Positions 20,500 to 31,531 of a stretch of DNA of 64,000 nucleotides are shown here, one piece after another (the stretch's first letter is position 1; each line of letters begins with the position of its first letter). Origin of the DNA: Prorocentrum cordatum (Eukaryota > Sar > Dinophyceae > Prorocentrales > Prorocentraceae); contig CAUYUJ010014544.1 of assembly GCA_963575745.1 (NCBI GenBank), forward strand, positions 252,501 through 316,500, written 5' to 3'. The notes under the pieces were generated by a model. The model was not told where the DNA came from and searched no databases. It saw only the letters and a program-made list of their open reading frames with translations. The translations under genes were made by a program, and so were the position numbers.

Positions 20500-23400
20500 T
20501 TCGCACGTAGCCCCGCAAGTAATGCGACGACGGTTCCCTCTTCATCGTCACTTTCCGTGTCGGAATCATGGGGTGCATCGGTGCAGTGCGCACTGCATCC
20601 AAGACCTCTAAGGTCATCTCCACAGTCATCGCTGCCTTCTTCGACTATCTTGGGTATCTTGCGTGGCTTGATACCCGCTTCTTTGTCTGCTTTCTGTTTT
20701 TTCTTTTTGTTTGCTTCGGGCATCGGTCGGTCGCGCCGTCGGTGGTTCAGCCGTTTGCCCAACATCAGATGAACTGAGCGCCGGAAAGTCAGGGATAGAT
20801 GGGGGGCGCGCGGCCGCGGTCGATCGAAAGGGGAGGGGGGCGATCGTCATCGACGATCGCAACTCGCCTTGGGCGTGGACGTGGGGCCCCGTGTCCGATG
20901 AGAGCCGGTTCGGGCTGCTCCCAGTAAAATCGAGTACGAGTGTTGGTTGCACCATTCGGTAACGGCGCATTGTAATTGCACCCGATAGGCTGGCCCTGGA
21001 TCTCGATGTCTTGCATGATCTTCTTGTCGCCCAGGTTCGTCGTTACCCGTCTGACAACATGGTCCCATTCAGGGCCATTCTTCGGAGACTGAACGTAAGT
21101 TCGAGCTCCTTTATTCACTCGTGCGTGGATGCTAAGGTGTACAGCACTTGTGTGATTTCTCTGTGTCTTGTGTAAATCCAGATGATCAGTCAATCTCGCG
21201 GTCATGATAGCCAAAGTTGTGTTGCGCCACTATGCCTTCTGAGCTCCTTGGCCATGCCAGTCTCATTCATGCTCAGTTAGTTGTACAAGCTTCCCTGCTG
21301 TTTAGCACGTGCACCTCCGCAAGTCGGTCGGGGTGCGCGCGCAGGTAATTGCCACTTGCAGATATGATCCACTACGCAACTTGCTAGAACGGTCGCATTT
21401 CAAACCGGAATGGCAAAATCGCATACGCAAGATCTGCAAGTCGAGATCTTTAGCGGCGTCTCGCATAGGACCCGGCTTCCAGAAATAACCTGGTAGTCCC
21501 ACAAGCACAATAGTCATGCGCAGAGCCCGAGCCTTGGTCATCAAGTTCTGGATGCGTTGATAGTGTGGCCCTGCCCGCTGTCCAGGCAGTCTCACGCACA
21601 AATAACTCTGTATGTGTAATACGGTCACATATATATATATATATACATAACCACGGCCTCGGAGTTCAGCGCAAGCTGTCCGTATATCCTCAATGTCGCC
21701 TTGCACCGCAATGTATCGATCAGACCCGTCATCAAATTGAGGATGGTATGCTGGGTTGATCTTCGTACGATTGGAAGTACGTAAACTGTCCCAATACGGG
21801 CATTTCCAAAGTAAGAGAAGGTTGCCCTGCAGAACTCTGAGCAGGCTGCCCCGCTGAACTCTGAGCTGTCGCCGACGCTGCGGGTGCGCGATCGCCTGCC
21901 GATGATGAGGCAGCGCCTGCCGTTCCCCTAGGCGTCCGAGGAGTCACTGGCGGGGTACTGATGTCAAAGTTATGGTGTTTCTACTTCTTGGCGTGGTAGC
22001 ACTCGACTGTCTTATCTTTGGGAGCTGCTCCTGGTGCCTTTGATGTGGTTTCCAATAATTTCTGATCGATACCACGCCGTGTTGAAGAAGCATATCTTGA
22101 TGATCCCTCCAGTGTCGGCATCCAGCCAGTCCTGTGCGTCCGACCCGGTGTAGGGCCGCGACGTGGTACAGGGTCCTTCGGAGTAGGGGTGCTGGTGCCT
22201 TGAAACACAGCGGCTGCGGCAGCCACTGCTTGTCCTCTGGATCGACGTCGATCAGCAGGTTGCCCCGCAAGTCGTTGCTGCTTGCTGTCCCCAGGGTTGG
22301 GATCATCTCGGCTCTGTCTCTTCTTCTGTTTGGGCGGTGGTTTAAGCTGATCAGGTCCAAGCGACTTAGATGGGCTCGACGAATCCGAGGATGGAGAAGC
22401 ATCAATAAGCGGATCTGGCTTCGGCTTGGGAGCTGCCTTAGCCGTTGCCCCCGCCGGCGCCCATGGTCCATATCGCACGGGATTCCTGCCGGGGTTCAAG
22501 CCCATGCCGCCAGGCTTTCTAAGTGCCATATTCCCGATGGTGGCCTTGCCCCTCTTGGACAGGTTATAATTTGTAGCGCTGAGCCTTTTCTCAACAGTAG
22601 CCTTTGTCCATCCCTCAGCTCCAGCGCGGCAAGCGACCTTTCTTCCTGGAGAAAGATCCATTTCTTCAGTGGCGACGCACCTAGGATCGATAGGGGCGCC
22701 CGCATCGTAAGCGACGTCCGTGGGAAGGGAGTGCGCGTCGGAATACCCGAGGCGCGCCCTGCAGGAGCTGCTTCCGCGGGGTCTATTTCTTCGGCCATCG
22801 CAACAACTTCATCTTCATCAGCTTCTTGTTGATCGTCTTCATCTGATTTGGGTGAAGCAGGTTTCCCCGCGTGCCAATCGCGATTAAACTGCTTCAAATA
22901 ATGGGGAGGTGAAAGGTGATTCCATATCTGAATAGATTGGGATAGCTCAATGACTGTGGCTTGCTCGTAGTCGTTTTCCGCCAACTGCTCTTCATGTGGC
23001 GTTGCATTAGGATCGGCGCAGTGACCCCGACCATTGCGACCAAACCCACGGTGTCAGTTTAAAGTGCGGGCTTCTTGATGAGCGCCTCATGGGGCGGCCA
23101 GGCCCGCGGTCGGCATATTCGGGGCACGTGCAGCAAACGCCTCGGTAACGCTTCCGTTCCTCGATGATTGCTCTCTCGAGGTCGCGCTCGGCAGTATTTT
23201 CTTGTGTTTCGACAGGTCCTGCCCCCTGATGGGCGCCTGATATTGCCGTCTTCACCTCGCTGAATAATATTGCGATGAGAATACCAGTGACGGATGCGGT
23301 GCTCAGTCCAACACTTGTTCAGCCAATATCGCATCGCATCTGGGGGCGCGTGCTGACGAGCCAATCCAGCTTCCGCGTGGCCAACAAGGCGCTGCATTCC

Positions 23401-24130
23401 GCCCCCATGGATGTTCTTCTCGCGGCTGGTCTTCTCGAGGCGGGCGCCCCCGCAGACGGTCCCTCCTCGGGGGGGCGTCAGGCCCATTGGTCTGCCATGG
23501 AGGGGCCTTTGGAGTACCCGCCGCATCAGGGGGATAGGGCGCTGAAGGCCGCTAGAGCGAGCGCCACTGGAGCGCGCGCGCACGATTGGGTGAGCGACTG
23601 GGAAACCGACCGCGGCGTACCAGACGAGCGTCGTCTCCCCATTCTTCGTAATCATCATCGGCGCCACACCTTTCCCTCCAGACCTGGCGGCTTGCCGATC
23701 GCTCCTGGCGGCTCATAGAACGGTCCGATGCGACGAATGTGTATTGAAATAATTCATTCTGGCCAAGTTCAGATTGAATACGCTCAGACAGATCACTAAC
23801 GTCTCGCGGGCTTCCCCGCAATGGGTCATCATCACCGAATTCCATGTTTGTCGGACTTCCAATGGCCCGAGGATAAATCATCAACTGCATGTCCTCTTCT
23901 GCCGCAGGAATAGTGGCTTCTGAATCCGCGGGTGCCCCCGCCATGTCGGCATCTTCTTCGGCGGGCGCGCGGAAGTTCTCGACGAATTCAATGTCTGCAG
24001 GTTGCCCCGCGATGGGTATGCCCAGCCAGTCTGCCAGATCGATATCGTCGTGGCCAGTGAACGCCTCCTCGAATAGCTCGTCGGCGCAATTCTCGATGGA
24101 AATTCTGGCACTCAGATATCTGGCAGCCAT
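20500..24130 (-). pseudogene. Copia spacer between gag and pol, several broken frames
   Basis: Frames at 24130-23552 (acidic), 23667-23059, 22984-22496, 22661-21981, 21706-21302 and 21214-20789 alternate across this 3.6 kb. The 22661-21981 frame is basic and Pro/Ser-rich. Recurrent GQPA-type segments (AGQPAD, AGQPAE, AGQPSN) appear in several of them and in the gag region. No enzymatic motif is recognised. The length makes this a large copia element. Confidence 0.4.
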
Positions 24131-24181
24131 GAAGTGAACAACTGAAGCCGAGCTATCGGCAGGGTCAGCTGAAAGAGACCC

Positions 24182-25726
24182 CTAGTGAACATACTGCATG
24201 TCAGAGTCGGTTTGGGCCAGATGTCTCGACGGACCCCTGCCTCTCCCATCGCCTTGAGGGCACTCGCGGCGAAAATGCTGCGTGTTGTGGCATATGTCGC
24301 ACTCCAGAGTCTTACCATTGGCATCCTTCTGGTTTCCCCGACGTCCCTTACCTTTTCCTGATGTGTGCCTGCCGTTCCTGCCTGCACCTAAAAGTATATC
24401 TTCATACTGTGGTCCGGTAAGGGATGCTAGGGATGCTAATGCCTCTGCCATGTAATCGCCGACGCTTACCTTTACCCTTGCCTCGACCCTTGTCTGTTCC
24501 CTTGAGCGCTCGTCGTGCGATACAACGTATTTTACGGACGGGCTTCTTCATGAATCGCCTCCATCTGCGCTTATGCTTTTGATATCCTAAAAATAACCAT
24601 TGCGCCCGTTGCTCTTCCGCGAGGTATGTAGGCATATCCGAGTAGTCAAGGGCTGTGGCCTCATCGTCCGAAGACGCATCGGTGTCAGTACCGGAATCGA
24701 AATCGGACTCGGCAGGCTGCCCCGCTGAGCCCATTAGGGTCATGGCTTGAGTAGGGGGTACCGCGTCGGGAAGCCCCCGGAACCTGGCCCAAGAGTCTTG
24801 CGACCCCGAGGCCGATCCACCGTTCTGAGCCAATAGTGTAGGTGGTCTCGCGTGGTTGTGGATCGTCATTCCAGACGTTATTAGAAGGTTGCCCTGCGGT
24901 TGCCTCGGCGTGGAAGGTCTCGGTTCGGTGACCGCGACTGAAAATACCACCAGTATTGCCAAGGGTTCTCTCAGCAATGTGTGCATATGACCTCATGCGT
25001 TCTAGTAGAGCGTCAAATTGTTGCTGGTCTCTCGGCATGTGGTGGTTTAGTGGCTGCAGGAGTTGCTGTGCGCGCAATGTCCCCACTCCAAGAGATCGGA
25101 ATAAAATGACTGCTAAGATTTGGAAGTTGGGAATGTTAAAGCCAGCCGCTTCAGCTTCATAGCGGGCTATCTCGAAGCGTGCTAGCGTCCGGTCGATCCG
25201 TTCTCCCGCATGGACTCGGAAGTCAATGAGAGCTATACCAGAATTGAGTTGGCGCTCCTCTTCTAAATTCTCGAACCTTCGTGCTTAAGAGGAACATAAT
25301 GTAGGTGGCGCCGTCGGTGTGGCGGCCAGCTATGTTAACGCCAAAATTGATAACTGTTGGGGGGGCTCTCATGGCTATGGTCCGTGCGAACCCTCCTAAA
25401 CCTCGCTGCGGGACTGCAGCGTGCGTGGAGGGCGTCATGTTGCCTGTGGTAACGTTGATCCAGGCATGTACCTCGCGGACGAATTCGCGGAAAGGTACCT
25501 GACCAGTTGGCCCCCAATGAGGGCCGGTCGTTCTTGTGTCTTCTCCACCACGCATGTGTCCTACCGCGCACCCGACAGCGACCCATGTGAGCCCAAAGAT
25601 AGTAACAACAATCCAATGACCTCGCAGGTCGTAGTCGGATGTTGTCGGTTGGGGCTTCCGATGTGTGGTCGTAAGTCTGCGTGAGAGTGGAAGCGGCACC
25701 GCGTCGTATCGCATGTGTCCATGCAT
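24182..25726 (-). pseudogene. Copia gag, broken, with CCHC zinc knuckle
   Basis: The first frame (25726-25223) has a PFREFVREVHAWINVTTG block followed by an RGLGGFARTIAMRAP block, a pattern of copia gag capsid regions. The second (25086-24685) continues with LLQPLNHHMPRDQQQFDALL. The third (24451-24182) holds CDICHNTQHFRREC at 24301-24260, a CX2CX4HX4C zinc knuckle that binds RNA in gag proteins. Frame changes separate the three. Confidence 0.75.
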
Positions 25727-25979
25727 TCTGTTTTCGAAGAAGTTTCCAAGTGGATCAGGTGGGTGGACTTCAGGAGTATACTAGCGCAGGGATGTAGGAC
25801 GAAAGTAAGAGGCCTCCGCGTAAGCAGAGGTGTCACTGCAGGTGTCCTTGCTATACTGCGTAGTTATATACATTCCTCCGCGCAAACCCAGTGCACCCTG
25901 ATGTTCCACCTTGTCTGTAGTCCACCACATAGTGCCGTGGATGGTGATGAGTAGAGCTAGAGCTGACCACCATCGGCCA

Positions 25980-25991
25980 GCTCCGCTACCA
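25980..25991 (-). other. Copia primer binding site (initiator tRNA-Met type)
   Basis: The minus strand reads TGGTAGCGGAGC, starting at the first base inside the 5' LTR. It matches the plant copia site TGGTATCAGAGC at 10 of 12 positions and would pair with a tRNA ending GCTCCGCTACCA. Its position fixes the orientation of the element and the inner LTR edge. Confidence 0.75.
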
Positions 25992-26254
25992 AGTTTCAAA
26001 GGGGCTGGGAGTCCTAACCAGCAGCTTCGCCTTAGGCGAAGCCCAGCCCCAGCTCTGTTGTACCGTAGTAACGATAGTTCCAGTAGTAGAAGGCGTACCA
26101 TCTTAAGCAGTAGGAAGGTGCTTTTGGTCTCGATGGCTAATCGTATGCCTCACAATGAGGCACAATCATATCTGGGCGGCCGGCCGCTTGAGCCGACGCG
26201 GCCGCGGGCACACGCTCGCTTCTGCTCCTTATGTCCCTCGGCTCGCTTTAGAGT
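25992..26254 (-). repeat. Copia 5' LTR (263 bp)
   Basis: Equal in length to 14914-15176 and aligned without gaps, with about 22 differences by hand count, spread evenly along the LTR. The right edge is fixed by the CCTGG duplication and the left edge by the primer binding site. Confidence 0.9.
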
Positions 26255-26259
26255 CCTGG
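26255..26259. other. Target site duplication of the copia element (right)
   Basis: CCTGG, identical to 14909-14913 on the other side of the element. Confidence 0.8.
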
Positions 26260-26380
26260 AGCTTCCGAATCTGCCTTCCGTGGCCTCAAAGACGTGCCAG
26301 GACGGTCCCGGATCGTCGAACGGTTGGCCCAGACGCCTTCGAGGCGCCCCAAGAGAGGCCCAAGAGCCGTCTCGAAAAAC

Positions 26381-26464
26381 AGAACACACACACACACACG
26401 CACACACACACACACACACACTCTTACACACACACACACACACTCTTACACACACACACACACA

Positions 26465-26497
<33 letters not shown>

Positions 26498-26620
26498 GCA
26501 CACACGCACGCACGCACGCACGCACGCACACGCACACGCACACGCACACGCACACGCACACGCACACGCACACGCACACGCACACGCACACGCACACGCA
26601 AACGCACACGCACACGAGGA
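26381..26620. repeat. CA and CACACG microsatellites
   Basis: (CA)n with TCTTA and CTCT interruptions to about 26500, then (CACG)n, then a regular (CACACG)n to about 26615. All frames stay open and translate to poly-Thr/His or poly-Cys/Val, not genes. Confidence 0.95.
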
Positions 26621-26629
26621 GGCTTACAC

Positions 26630-27122
26630 CGTTCCGCCGACCCCCAGAAGAGGCGGGGAGTCCACGGTTGAGGCGTCGTGGGCTTCTTGGGCCCTACTTG
26701 GGGACTCTTGTGGGCGCCTTGGGAATTGCTTGGGGGCCTAGCCTCTTGGAAGCAGTCTTGAAGCGTCCCGGGTGCCGTTTTGGGGTACCTGTTGGGCCTC
26801 TTGGGGGCCTCTTGGGGCTTTGGGGGGGCCTCTTCTGGGCCGCTTGGGGGCTTCTTGGAGCTTTTGAGGGGTCTCTTGGGACGGAGGGATCGGATTTTCG
26901 ATTCGTGTACTTCCTCTTGGCCTCTCTTGGGGCCCTCTTCGGGCGTCTTTGGCCGTCTTGGGCCTTTCTTTGGGCCGTCGTGGAACCCTTTTGGGTCGTC
27001 ATGGGGCCCTCGTAGGAGGCCTCCCTGGCAGTTTTGGGGGCGGTCGACGGGGCCTCGTGGGCCGTCTTGCAGCGCCTCCTCCTCCTCCTCCTCCTCCTCC
27101 TCCTCCTCCTCCTCCTCCTCTA
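26630..27122. repeat. Degenerate CTTGGGG-type repeat followed by a CTC array
   Basis: About 26680-27060 is made of irregular words such as CTTGGGGGCCTCTTGGGGC. The reverse complement type (CCCCAAGACGGCC) occurs at about 28100-28340. A pure (CTC)n tract follows at about 27069-27121. Confidence 0.7.
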
Positions 27123-27460
27123 CATGTTATGGCCTTCTTGACGAAGCTCGACGCGTCCCCACACCGAGGATGCGTCATGTGTGGCGCCTGGGCAGCGCTG
27201 TCAGCATCGCCGCCGAAAAGAGATGTCCGAGAGGGGCCCAGGGGACCCAAAGACCAAAGAGCTCCAAGATGGCCCATGCAAGCCTCATCGAGAGCCCCTC
27301 CAAGAATAGAGACGAAAGACGCGTCACATGCGCCCGCCTGCTACGGGATGCTCGAAGCGTTGCCGCCCTCAAGAGTTGTCCGAGCGGAGCCCAGGAAGGC
27401 TCAAGACGGCATCGATACAAGGCACGAGGAACTCCATGACGGCCTACGTCTCTGTCTCGT
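27123..27460. repeat. Dispersed repeat, two diverged copies
   Basis: Copies at about 27125-27240 and 27310-27400 share a GACGCGTC-ACATG-GC..GC-TGTCCGAG order of words. Related copies are seen at about 28480-28600 and 29330-29740. No gene is recognised. Confidence 0.5.
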
Positions 27461-27462
27461 CT

Positions 27463-27895
27463 CGTGTCCTGCTTCCTCCTCCTCCTCCTTTCTCCTCCTT
27501 TCTCCTTCTGCTCTTACTGCTCCACTTCTGTTCCTGAAATTCCTCCCTGTCGCACCCCGAGGCTGGTCGAAAAGACGGTCTGGGCGTTTCGCCTAAGACT
27601 TCCTCACCATTTATGACCTCTGATACTGAACAACTTATCACAGTTACACAAATGGAGGGCGGGTCGTTTTCAAAATGTGACTCTCGCCTTTATTCGCCGT
27701 TTTAAACAGCTGCAAGAGCTTTACGGATTCAGGGCGGATCGTTTCCAAAATGTGGCTCTCGCCTCAGCGCCGCGCACGTTCGTGATAACAAGTTCTTTCA
27801 CGGATTGAGGGCCAGTCGCTTTCAAAATGTGGCTCTCGCCTTAGCGCCGCGCACGTTCGTTTCAAACATGTGCAAGAGCTTCACGGATTCACAGC
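27463..27895 (+). repeat. CCT-headed repeat with about 77-bp units (plus orientation)
   Basis: A CCT tract leads into TGTCGCACCCCGAGG, GGGCGTTTCGCCTAAGAC and then three units with the words TTCAAAATGTGGCTCTCGCC, GCGCCGCGCACGTTCGT and GCAAGAGCTTCACGGATT. The whole block is the reverse complement of the block at 34940-35614. Confidence 0.8.
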
Positions 27896-28480
27896 GGGTG
27901 GTGTCCAACACCGTCACGAGGCTTCCCACGAGACCCCAACAAGCCTCACAAGAAGACATGTTGTCCACAACCCCGTCTGGCCGACAGCCACCGAACACTA
28001 CGTACAGCATGGGCCTGCGGAATGAGCGAGGCAATTCACAACATAAAACAAGCGTTACAGCCCAGGACTACTCCAGGAGAGATTCAGACCAAAAGGATTT
28101 GCTGGAGAGACCCAAGATGGCCTAAGAGGGGCCCTAAACGGACCAAGTCGGTCCCAAGACGGCCCCTCGACGGCCCCAAGAGATCCCCCAGACGGCCACA
28201 AGGGCCTCAAGACGACACAAGGAAGCCCCAAGATGGCACAAGACGGCCCCAAGACAGCACAAGACAAGGGAGCCCCAAGTGACCCCCAATACTGCCCCAC
28301 AGGAGCTCAAGACAGCCTCAAACTGGCCCATGTAAGCCCCGTGGGAGCCCCTCAAGGAGTGGAGACGAGGGATGTCACACGTGACGGCCTTCCTCCTCCA
28401 CCTCATCAGAGTCCTCATCTTCCTACTGCACCACAGGACGGCCTCAAGCAATCGAATATGGCCTCAAGATGGCCGATGAG
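27896..28480. other. Intron stretch without a gene
   Basis: Mixed sequence, then a CAAGACGGCCCC-type degenerate repeat at 28100-28340. I see no coding signal. Confidence 0.4.
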
Positions 28481-29098
28481 TCCAATGAAACGGCTTTCTG
28501 GGTGTTGATCCAACTGTCGCCGCACAGAATACATCTAGAGCCGCTCGAGAGTTAGCCGCTCACGGCTTTCAGCGGACCAGGATGCATGTCACATGCCACA
28601 GAAATTAGATTCCTCATCGGGATCATCGGGTACAGGGCTCATTCGTCACATGTGTATCCTTCCTCCTCCTCCGCCTCCTGCTCCTCCTCATCCTCCGCCT
28701 CATTCTCGTGAGTTTCCTCATCCTCCGCATTCGCCCTAAGACTAACTTACATAAACCCGAGATGGCCTCAAGACGGCCGAAATGACACATGCGACGGAAG
28801 TCTTGGCGTTGCTCCAAACATTGCTGGACAGAGAACATTCGGGGGCGCTCGAAAGGGAAACGTTTACGGGTTGCTGTAACCCACCCAACAAGATGCCCAC
28901 ATGATACGGACTTCCTCTTCCTCGTTCTACACCCCCTTCTCCTTCTCCTCCTCCTCTTCCTCCTCCTAGTCACCGTCACCAGCAGCATAAACATCAGCAT
29001 CAGCATCAGCATCAGCATCACCATCACCATCCTCATCCTCATCCTCATCCTCATCCTCATCCTCATCCTCATCCTCATCCTCATCCTCATCCTCATCC

Positions 29099-29143
<45 letters not shown>

Positions 29144-29740
29144 GCATCATCATCATCATCATTTTCATCGTCATCCTTCTCCTCGTCCGCACGAGTCCCC
29201 CTCCTCCCCCTCCTCCTGCTCCTCCTCCTCCTCCTCCTTCTCGTCGTCGTCGTCCTCCTCCTCCTCCTCCTCATCAATGTACTTGATCCTCCTGCTCCGT
29301 CCCAGGAAGGCTTGACACGCTCCAAACCAACCCCAGAACGGCCGAGGTGTCACATTTCACAGCTTTGTGGGCGCTGCTCTTCCCGTCGCCGCACAGAATG
29401 CATTTGGCGGAGCTCGAGAGCTAACCGTGTACGGCTTTTCGACGGCGTCCTGGCAAGATATGTCGATCTGTCTATAGCTGCTCGGAGATCTCGGGACAAG
29501 AGGTGTCACATCTTGCGCCCTTACCCTTCTCGTCGTCTTCATGATGTTACTCGCCCTGCTACTCTGGCCCAACTCGGCCCACGAACCCCAAATCTATCAT
29601 CAAAACTGCCGAGGCGTCACATGTCACAACCTTTGGTGCGTTGCTCCAAGCGTTACCAGGTGCAGCGCATGCATAGGCGTTCGAACAGAACACGTTTACA
29701 GCCTTCTGGACATATCCGTGCAAGAGGTGTCACATGTAAC
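28480..29740. repeat. Four diverged copies of a dispersed repeat around an ATC array
   Basis: Copies lie at about 28480-28600, 28745-28895, 29335-29500 and 29610-29745. They share the order GTCACATG, TTGCTCCAA, CACAGAA(T/C), GCTCGA(G/A)AG, ACGGCTTT. Between the second and third copies are (CAT)n/(ATC)n and CTC tracts at about 28920-29275. Confidence 0.6.
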
Positions 29741-29744
29741 GGCC

Positions 29745-29793
29745 GCGTCATCATCATCATCATCAGCATCATCAGCATCAGCATCATCATCAG

Positions 29794-29825
<32 letters not shown>

Positions 29826-30331
29826 GTATCATCACCACCATCATCATCATCAGCTTCATCATCACCCGCATCATCATCATCATCATCTTCATCATCATTC
29901 TCATGATCATGGCCATGATCGTCATCAACATCATCATGATCATGATCATGATCATGATCGACCTCGTCATCATCATCAGCATCATCGTCATCATAATCAT
30001 TACCATCAGCACCACAATCGTCATCATCATCATCAACACACAGCACCATCATCATCCCCATCACCACCATCATCATCACAATCACCATCATCGTCATCAT
30101 CATCAGTATCATTATCATCATCACCAGTACCATCATCAACAGTAACAACATCATCATCAGTATCAGCAACATCATTATCATGCTCATGATCATGCCCATG
30201 ATCGTCATCACCATCAGCATGATCATGATCATGATCATCATCATCGCCATCATCATCATCATCATCATTATCATCACCATCAGCATCACAATCGTCATCA
30301 CCATCATCAAACACAGCATCACCATCCTCAT

Positions 30332-30363
<32 letters not shown>

Positions 30364-31320
30364 TCATCATCACAATTACCACCATCATCATCATCAGCAT
30401 CACGATCATCATCATCATCAGCATCACCAACATCATCATCAGTATCCTCATCCTCGTCATCATCTTCATCACCATCAACATCAACATCAGCATCACCACC
30501 ATCATCACCACAATCAGCATCAGCATCATCGTCATCACAATCACAATTACCATCACCATCACCACCACCATCATCATCATCATCATCACCATGATCATGA
30601 TCATGATCATCATCATGATCATCATCAGCATCGCCATCATCATAACAATCATCATCATCGTCATCATCATAATCATCAGCATCATCATTATCATGATCAT
30701 CATTACCATCATCGTCATCATCGTCATCATCAGCATCATTACCATCATCTCTCTGTCACCATCACCATCACAAACATCATCATCGTCATCATCATCATCA
30801 GCATCACGATCATCATCATCAGCAGCATCACAGTATCCTCATCCTCATTATCATCTCCATCACCATCACCATCAACATCATCATCATCATCACCACCATC
30901 ATCACCACAATCAGCATCAGCATCATCGTCATCACAATCGCGATCACCATCACCATCACCACCACCAACATCATCATCATCATCATCGTCATGATCATGA
31001 TCATGACCATCACCATGATCATCATCATCATCATCAGTACCATCACCATCATCATAACAATCATCATCATCGTCATCATCATGATAATCATTACCATCAT
31101 CATGATCATCACCATCATCGTCATCAGCACCATTATCAGCATCTCTCTATCACCATCACCATCACAAACATCATCATCGTTATCACCATCCTCATTAATC
31201 ATCATCAACAGCATCATCATTGTGGTTGTCGTCATCACCACATAATTCTCGTCATCTTTATCATCGTCCGCCTCCTCATCCTCCTACTCCTACCCATCAT
31301 CACCACAATCATCACCCATC
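29745..31320. repeat. ATC/ATG trinucleotide array (about 1.6 kb)
   Basis: Almost entirely (ATC)n with CAC, GAT and CAG variants. It gives open frames rich in Ile, His, Ser or Met on both strands, none of which is a gene. It lies within kinase intron 1, about 200 bp from the exon 1 donor. Confidence 0.95.
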
Positions 31321-31531
31321 CATCCCGGGAGTCCGCACACAGCACCCAACAACATTTCAGCCACTCAGTATCCAGCCTCCTGCTACCCTGAACGGGCAAG
31401 GTGGCGGGATTTGCCGCAATTACCTGGGTACATTTCCCATGGGATTCTAACGCGTGATCTCAAAATGCACAATGTCAAAAGGCGCGGCCAAAACACCACA
31501 ATACGAAGCCAGAAGCCGCTAAGGATGAGAC

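Larger units (their letters stand above)
14914..26254 (-). mobile_element. Ty1/copia LTR retrotransposon, old and inactive
   Basis: An 11.3-kb element on the minus strand, bounded by 263-bp direct LTRs and CCTGG target duplications, sits within intron 1 of the kinase gene and in the same orientation as that gene. The order is 5' LTR, primer binding site, gag with a zinc knuckle, integrase, RT, RNase H, 3' LTR, with integrase before RT as in copia. Frames break repeatedly and RT has lost a catalytic Asp. The LTRs differ at about 22 of 263 positions by hand count, so the insertion is not recent. Confidence 0.9.
14508..31531 (-). other. Kinase intron 1 (17,024 bp, GT-AG)
   Basis: The donor GT is at 31531-31530, right after the codons for TKD plus one base. 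The acceptor AAG is at 14510-14508. Both boundaries are flanked by GGT, so the junction could slide by a few bases without changing the protein. The join restores the run from DFG through TKDGPINTN to GTITHMPPE. The intron contains a copia element (14914-26254), CA/CACACG, CTC and ATC arrays and several dispersed repeats. No other gene is evident in it. Confidence 0.8.

Noticed and set aside
29696-31391. ORFs of 350-403 codons of Met/Asp/Ile/His
   Set aside because: Read-outs of the ATC/ATG array inside kinase intron 1.
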